Shown one piece after another: positions 58,801-64,000 of a DNA stretch of 64,000 nt. How positions within the stretch are numbered: the stretch's first letter is position 1; each line of letters opens with the position of its first letter. Made by a program: the position numbers and the translations under genes. The DNA is from Chalara sp. BL73 (lineage: Eukaryota > Ascomycota > Leotiomycetes > Helotiales): assembly GCA_918026815.1 (NCBI GenBank), contig CAKJVC010000150.1, forward strand, positions 930,001 through 994,000, read 5' to 3'. Under the pieces are notes generated by a model, which did not search any database, was not told where the DNA came from, and was given only the letters and a program-made list of their open reading frames with translations.

Positions 58801-60021
58801 ATGTTTCTCCCCAGTCTTTTATGTGCTCTGCTGGGGCTTGTCACTCCAATTTTTGCCTCCGAGGATACTTTGTACATATTCGAATCAGGAAAGCGACCTT
58901 CAAATATAACCGGTCTTTTTCGTCGGTTCTACGGGAACACTGGCTCGTAAGTCATCATGTGCTGAACTCTTATGGCCCAAAACCAGGACTTCGTCATTTC
59001 TTGTGCTAACAGAACTGGTTGGCTTTCAGGTACTATAATGGAACCATCACATTCACCTTGGATCTACAAGACCCTTACCAAAACAACGCGGCTGAAGATT
59101 TCCGTAGCGACGGGAAACTCGGATGCCAACGCTTCATGAACAGCACACTCGAAATCTCCTATAATGTGCTTGCTGCAATTACAATGCCTACAGAGGCCGA
59201 CTCGGGAAATCCGATAGGAGTTGAAATCTGGGCCTGGATGGACGGTTCAAGTCTTTGGGACTACTACTCTACGTCTTCTGAGGAGAGATATCAGTATTTT
59301 AATTTTTTCACACAGGGGTGAGTTGCCCAGCTTCAAATGTACACGTTCCAGACGGACCTCAGTCGACGATATAGAAATATTGCATATCCTTCCTGTCTTG
59401 CGTCTTGAAAATTGCTAGCTAACTTGCTTTGTCGCGCGATGTAGAGGAGGCGGTGAGGATGGTCCAAATTGGACCCTGGACACAAAGCCTTCGTCTGCTC
59501 CGGGTTACACTTTCTCGGGCGATGTATCTAAAAAAAACACGATGTGGCCCCCCAAGCTCACGCTCAACCTGACCCAGGAGTGCAGCGAGCCTAGCAGCCT
59601 CGATAAAAGAGACTATCTCTACGAAGGCGAAATGCGGTTGGCAACCACGCCTAATAATGAGTCCACCGTGGTTAAAGACGACTGGGCTGTTTCCATCCCA
59701 TCCCCTCATATAACAGGGCAGTTCGACAACCAGTCCGCAGAAGGAGATATTTCTGGTCTTTTCTCAATGTACCCTGGCTCTTTGCGTTCGTCGTCGTCTG
59801 AGATTGTGGGCAGTATTCGCATTCACTTCTCTGGAAAGATTGACCAAATGCGATCTGATCAACTGCTTCTGGGAAAGGAACAACCGGAATGGAATGCAAC
59901 ACTGGGGTTTGAAATTCAAAGCGTCATCGAGAACAAGGCTGGAAGGGCGCATTCCGCATATGCTTATTCATGTTTTGCTCTCTGGGCTGGGATGCTATTT
60001 TTTTTCTATTTATTATTCTGA
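58801..60021 (+). CDS. GPI-anchored secreted glycoprotein, three exons
   Basis: Exons 58801-58946, 59030-59317 and 59445-60021 give 336 residues. Introns are 83 and 127 bp, starting GTAAGT and GTGAGT. The protein starts with a signal peptide (MFLPSLLCALLGLVTPIFA) and then has several N-glycosylation sequons (SNITG, YNGTI, MNSTL, PNWTL, LNLTQ, NNEST, EWNAT). A Gly-rich link (GGGGEDGPNW) is formed by the second splice. The C-terminus is hydrophobic (SCFALWAGMLFFFYLLF) after a small-residue stretch, as in GPI-anchored proteins. There is no catalytic motif that I recognise. It probably sits on the outer membrane leaflet or in the wall. Confidence 0.75.
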
Positions 60022-60180
60022 TCTTGTTTACACTTCTGTGCCGAATAATTGTACGTGGACGAGCCGAAATGGAAGGAGAGAGTGATAACAATCAGTAATA
60101 TTGTTACTGAGGTAGAATTGCAATTTTGTGGTTGTATTTAACTTTTTGTTTCTGAAGTTGATCGCAAGAATTTATAGAGA

Positions 60181-60590
60181 ATGAAACGTGTCCAGCCTGA
60201 ATTGCTTAAAGGTATGAAAGCCGAGCTTATGTGGCAATTTGATAAGACTTTCGCTGACACAGTTCAGACGCCAAGAGAAAGTTGGAATGTGAGTTCTTGC
60301 GTACTCATCGGATTTACTCGTCTCGTTAACATGGTGTCAGGTGCTGGGTTGATAAGCTTTACCACCGCACCAAAAGGTACAATATCCTGCGTCGCATGCC
60401 AGATAGCTATCTTACTATATATACCGGCACCTGACACATGGTTTAGTTAAAAAATAATATTCTGAAAAGAGACATCCGCGAAGTGGAGCGATTATACACG
60501 AAGATCAAAGCACAAAAGGACAGTTTGAAGGCAGAACTCGGTCAGCTAAAACTTGGAGCAACTTCGGATTTGCTTTTTTCGATAAGCTTA
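60181..60590 (+). pseudogene. Possible coiled-coil gene fragment
   Basis: MKRVQPELLKGMKAELMWQF at 60181 is followed by a good donor (GTGAGT at 60,289). After an acceptor at about 60,450, LKNNILKRDIREVERLYTKI and KAQKDSLKAELGQLKLG form a clear coiled coil. A short middle piece (DKLYHRTK) lies between. The pieces look like one gene, but I cannot join them in phase, so it may be decayed. No family is recognised. Confidence 0.3.
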
Positions 60591-60795
60591 ATAATCAATT
60601 GCCATTCGCTTTTCAGTATTAGCCATTTTAAGTGTTGGTTAAGCAATATCGAGTTTACGTGGTGGGTGGTGATGGAGTACGTTAGGTGTAGTCGGACCCC
60701 GGGCGTATCCGTATCACGAGCCAGGGGATAGGCGTGCCTGGATCCGTTTTCCCAAATGTATTACTAAGCGTCCATTGGCAAAAAAAAAAATTTAT

Positions 60796-60969
60796 TGAGA
60801 GGAAGGGGATTCGAACCCCTGCAGGTTTCCCTATGCTAACGGTTAATAATGACCGCGTCTTATTCTGAAAGATTGCCATACCTATGAGAAGTCACACTGA
60901 TCTTTTAAATCAGAAAGAAAGAATATTTCTCTCTTGAGTCACACGCCATAACCACTCGGCCATCCTCCC
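60796..60969 (-). tRNA. tRNA-Leu(CAA)-like gene with long intervening sequence
   Basis: On the minus strand the 5' end GGGAGGA pairs with the 3' TCCTCTC (one G:U), followed by discriminator A. The T arm is AGGGGTTCGAATCCCCT, and the D arm is GCCGAGTGGTTATGGC, typical of Leu/Ser class II tRNAs. The loop CTCAAGA after TGTGA gives anticodon CAA. The locus is 174 bp, about 85-90 bp more than a mature class II tRNA, so a long intron after the anticodon (usual in tRNA-Leu-CAA) or an insertion must be present. TCATA at about 60,879-60,883 could close the anticodon stem, but then the variable region would be too long. Confidence 0.7.
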
Positions 60970-61223
60970 GAATTTGATCTGTTAAAATTAAATGTCTTGT
61001 TACCATATATACTGTAAGTAGTGTTGCATCATATGTTTTTACCTTCATGTACTAGGGACAATTAATTGAATATGCTTAGCAATAATATATTCGATATGGC
61101 GAATATAAGCGTACAGCGTTATGATAAATTTCTATCTAGCAGGAAGTGTCAGATCTGCTCGGACAGCCAAATAACCCGGGCATGGTCAAAATGTTCAAGA
61201 AGGTTTACATGCTAATCTATATC
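60970..61223. other. AT-rich intergenic region
   Basis: No gene is recognised between the tRNA-like gene and the transposon relic. Confidence 0.4.
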
Positions 61224-62180
61224 ACTACAAGTTGTTTTTAATAAGCTTTCCACCTATTTTTACTAGTGAATTACATCGGGCAGGCATCTCTGAGATACGC
61301 ACACAAACGTCCTTTATCCTGACCTTGTTCTATTCCTCGTCTAAAGCGGCCTTTAGCTTTTCTACCGATTTCTAGGCACGCCGTCAATATTTCTGCTTGG
61401 TAATATTCTGAAAGGCCGCCATAGGGTTTAGATCAGGCGACTGAGCAGGGTGAAAAAGACTATTAATATGGTGGCTCTCGTGTAATTGTTGTATAGGCCG
61501 GGATACATTTTTACTATGACCAGGGTCTCCCTCTTCTTATGATAGACCTTCGGTATAGCACTTCTGGGCCATTGCGTTACCCCGGGATATAATTTCATTT
61601 TCGTAACTGATTGGTGTTTCCCACTTAAGAAGACGAGTTTCATATGCGTTATCTAACTCGTACTTTGACTTCCTAAGATTTAAGAGGCCACTTAGTTTTA
61701 ATAGGATCGTGCTTATCCTTCTAAATCTCTAATTACTCGACCATCACATACCAGATGCACCACGCAGCGATATTCAACTTAATGCCTGCCTTTTCTGGTG
61801 CTTTTTGGATGTTTCAAGGTCAAGCCGGTATTATTATTCCTGTAGAATAATCTCATAGTGCTCTGCCGTAAATTGTGACTTCCATCCAGGCCTCTGCACC
61901 CTCCTACGGTTCCTCCAGAATGCAACAGCACCTATCTCTTCCTTATCTTTGAGCCATTAGCCTGTTTAAGTCTTGCTATAGCCCAAAACGCGTGCGACTG
62001 ATTGGGCAGATTCGCCAGGCTTTCATCCTTCGTAGATTGAAAAGCGCGTTCCTGGTTGTCGTATAATCTCCATGATTTGTAGTGTATGGGGAAGTGTATA
62101 TGCGACCTCGAAAGCGTGTTCCAGGAGCCTTAGTTAGGTAGGGAATAAGGAGGAGGGTCTCAAAACTAGAGGCCATTCAG
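61224..62180 (-). pseudogene. Tc1/mariner-type transposase relic with RIP-like stops
   Basis: On the minus strand the C-terminal part reads HPAQSPDLNPM, the 'W(P)..SPDLNP(I/M)E' motif of Tc1/mariner DDE transposases that holds the last catalytic region. It is followed by FQNITKQKY, stop, RRA, stop, KSVEKLKAALDEE, stop, NKVRIKDVCVRISEMP. In each stop position Trp is expected (TGG to TGA or TAG). Upstream, the remainder to about 62,180 is interrupted by further stops and frame changes. The element is dead. The pattern is what repeat-induced point mutation leaves. Confidence 0.75.
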
Positions 62181-62298
62181 GAATTCTGTTGAACAGGCTA
62201 GGTCTAAGGATCATACCTAGCCAATTGGGGAAGTTGCAGGTATGCTTGCGCAAGATGCATACGTACTTTTGCCTTCAATGATGAATCTACCGACGTAT

Positions 62299-62322
62299 GT
62301 GATACTCACGTGTGAGTATCAC
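62299..62322. repeat. Hairpin-forming inverted repeat
   Basis: Arms GTGATACTCA and TGAGTATCAC are perfect complements around a 4-base centre (CGTG). A TATAAGTAGAG motif follows about 10 bases later, so this may be the start of another LTR-like promoter block. Confidence 0.7.
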
Positions 62323-62849
62323 GCCTCTATAAGTAGAGACTCTCTCCCGTAGTTCACGTTCTACAACCTTCAGCAATTGATGCGTTTTATCTCATACTCT
62401 CTGAAGGCCCCGTGACTTTCTTGTTCTATTTCAATAAATTCGGCTAATTTAGCGTATCTGGACAGGTTTGATACCGCCTGGTGATCATATCTACTCTTCT
62501 CCACAATTTCACGCAAAGCTCTGTTAAAGCTACGAACCACATCATACTGCAGAATATAAAGAATCGTGTCTCCGACCCGCAAGTGCTTCTTACATCGGAG
62601 TTGGCGAGGACGGGAGTGGAGTGTTCTGCGGCGTATGCTTAATTTCCTACTCTCCTTTCTACAATAAGCTTTTGGTCGGCGCTCAATCTGCTTTCAGTCC
62701 TTCCTATCAACCAGGCATCTCTAAAATACATTCAAAGGCTGTTCGTCTTATACAATTGCCACAACTTCGACTTTCTATTTCGTCTAAGGCATGTGATTAG
62801 GCTGCGATAAGCAGCGCGTGTCACATTCTTCCTACTTTGTTTAGGGCCG

Positions 62850-63741
62850 ACCTACAAGATACTCTGGAGTAGCATTTCCCAGCATCTTATACCCTCCCAT
62901 CCCTCCCACCACTTCAAAAGACCCTACAGAATCATCCCTGTTGCCTCCCGCACTCCGGGGGACTAGCTGGAAATCGGAATGCCATCTTCCGCAACATATG
63001 AGTATCTGGAAGTGACCTATGATTCTTCCCAATAAGAGGGCTCTCCAGGAAAACGAATGGAAAAAAATCCCAATCTACAGCGTATCCCGCGCGTGTTCAT
63101 TTTCCATTCTCGAAGGATACCCCGACAGCTACGCTTTGTGGGTAAGCATAAAACATCTCCTGCTATTTCCATAATCCGACGCAACTCGAACCAATTGGGC
63201 CTACACATAGATCAGTCGATAAGTATTGAGATCTCATCCATGCCTGCTTTTCGGGCGCCTGGACAATTTCAGTTGGCTTAAGCCCCGTAATGCGATTGTT
63301 GCTTGGATGACCGAGTACCTTCACAAGCGTATAGTGCCTACAATCGAAAACCTTACGCGTAGAGTATTGTTCGAAAATTTTGGCAACAGTTAAGCCATAG
63401 TCGATGATTGTGTCTATTATGACCTGACCGTTGCCAACCACAACACTGATCTCGATTGGTTCAGCTCTAACGCCCGTAAAGGGGATTGAAGTTTCAGTAT
63501 CTATAAAAAAAAACACAGCGTTGGAGTCTGTTTCCATCTTCATTTTAACTGTCCTTGCGAAATCACTCATCTCAAAGAAATGGTGGTGAGAAATGCGTTC
63601 ATCGACTTGGCATCCTCGCTGCTTTTGGGCAACCAACCTTCCATGCATTTTATCGAAATGATCTCGAACTTGAAGGAAACCGTCCAAGATAGTTCCGCAT
63701 CTAACTAGGTAGGTCATGGTAAAATTCCAATGCAGACTCAA
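62850..63741 (-). pseudogene. Decayed DEDD-type 3'-5' exonuclease-like gene
   Basis: The first segment (from 63741) encodes AVFFFIDTETSIPFTG and EPIEISVVVGNGQVIIDTII, the ExoI motif (DxE) of DEDD exonucleases. It continues to GLKPTEIVQ, then the frame breaks. In another frame KAGMDEISILID, stop, SMCRPNWFELRRIMEIAGDV follows, where the stop (TGA, 63212-63214) stands for the Trp of 'IDWS'. Another frame change leads to PLIGKNHRSLPDTHML near 63,000, the HxxxxD-type ExoIII motif. All motifs are in family order, but at least two frameshifts and one nonsense change are present. In the family this enzyme trims nucleic acid ends. Confidence 0.75.
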
Positions 63742-64000
63742 CCCATGACCAATAAAACCACCAATCCATTTGTACGTGGCAGTGCATCCACCATATTAAC
63801 ACTTGAAGCTTTCCTGGTTGCCGAGCTTTAGTATTGCCATGGAAGATATAGCTTCAATAATTCCGTGATGGGTGGGTTCTTGTGTTTTCCTATCAATCCA
63901 CAGCATCGAGCCGAATGGTAGCTGGAGTGATCCTAAGCCCTTTCGTGATTGCAAGTGATCGTCAAGGGTTTATGGTGTAGCAAAACGGACTTCTTCCAAG
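63742..64000. other. Window end, nothing recognised
   Basis: No complete feature is visible. Confidence 0.4.

Noticed and set aside
62370..62582. 70-codon minus-strand frame between the transposon relic and the exonuclease pseudogene
   Set aside because: Looks protein-like in places but is short and unrecognised; it may be a fragment of another decayed gene.
1..64000. CRISPR arrays, bacterial operons, riboswitches
   Set aside because: The gene structure is eukaryotic with spliceosomal introns, and no regularly spaced direct repeats with unique spacers were seen.

Overview
The window looks like nuclear DNA of a filamentous ascomycete (Pezizomycotina; a Leotiomycetes-type genome would fit, but species cannot be read from sequence alone). 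The reasons are short GT..AG introns of about 50-130 bp that repair reading frames exactly, four intact HET-domain (heterokaryon incompatibility) genes, a fungal ankyrin/CorA-like membrane protein, GPI-anchored secreted proteins, DUF4238 and SRPK-type kinase genes, and transposon relics whose Trp codons have become stops in the way repeat-induced point mutation (RIP) would cause. Gene density is low and relics are common, so this is an accessory, transposon-rich region rather than a housekeeping one.

Layout. 1-1.1 kb: a MULE-type transposase running off the left edge, with a 40-bp inverted repeat beside it. 1.3-5.1 kb: a six-helix membrane protein, then a gene graveyard with ankyrin and sugar-transporter remnants and a G-rich tract. 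5.2-13.5 kb: HET gene 1, divergent from an ankyrin-CorA gene that is convergent with HET gene 2. 15.7-17.9 kb: a copper amine oxidase with a peroxisomal SKL tail. 18.3-24 kb: a HET-like remnant, a four-exon GPI-anchored protein and a multipass membrane protein. 25.3-33.5 kb: HET gene 3, a short interstitial telomere-like repeat, a secreted vWA protein, a solo-LTR candidate and a small secreted protein.

34.4-46 kb: an F-box/zinc-cluster gene, then broken genes (amidohydrolase fragment, HExxH metallopeptidase, large P-loop GTPase), a MITE-like element, an intact DUF4238 gene and a decayed protein kinase. 47.3-53.3 kb: a single-pass surface protein, a five-exon SRPK-like kinase and a possible small gene whose last exon resembles a HET-s type amyloid motif. 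55.1-64 kb: HET gene 4, a second LTR candidate, a GPI-anchored glycoprotein, an interrupted tRNA gene, a heavily mutated Tc1/mariner relic and a decayed DEDD exonuclease gene.

How it may work together (inference): intact HET genes, the divergent HET/ankyrin-CorA pair and a possible amyloid-motif exon suggest a region connected with self/non-self recognition and regulated cell death, embedded in decaying transposons. Several genes become visible only after short introns are removed. Exon coordinates below were placed by hand from splice sites, phase and protein continuity.
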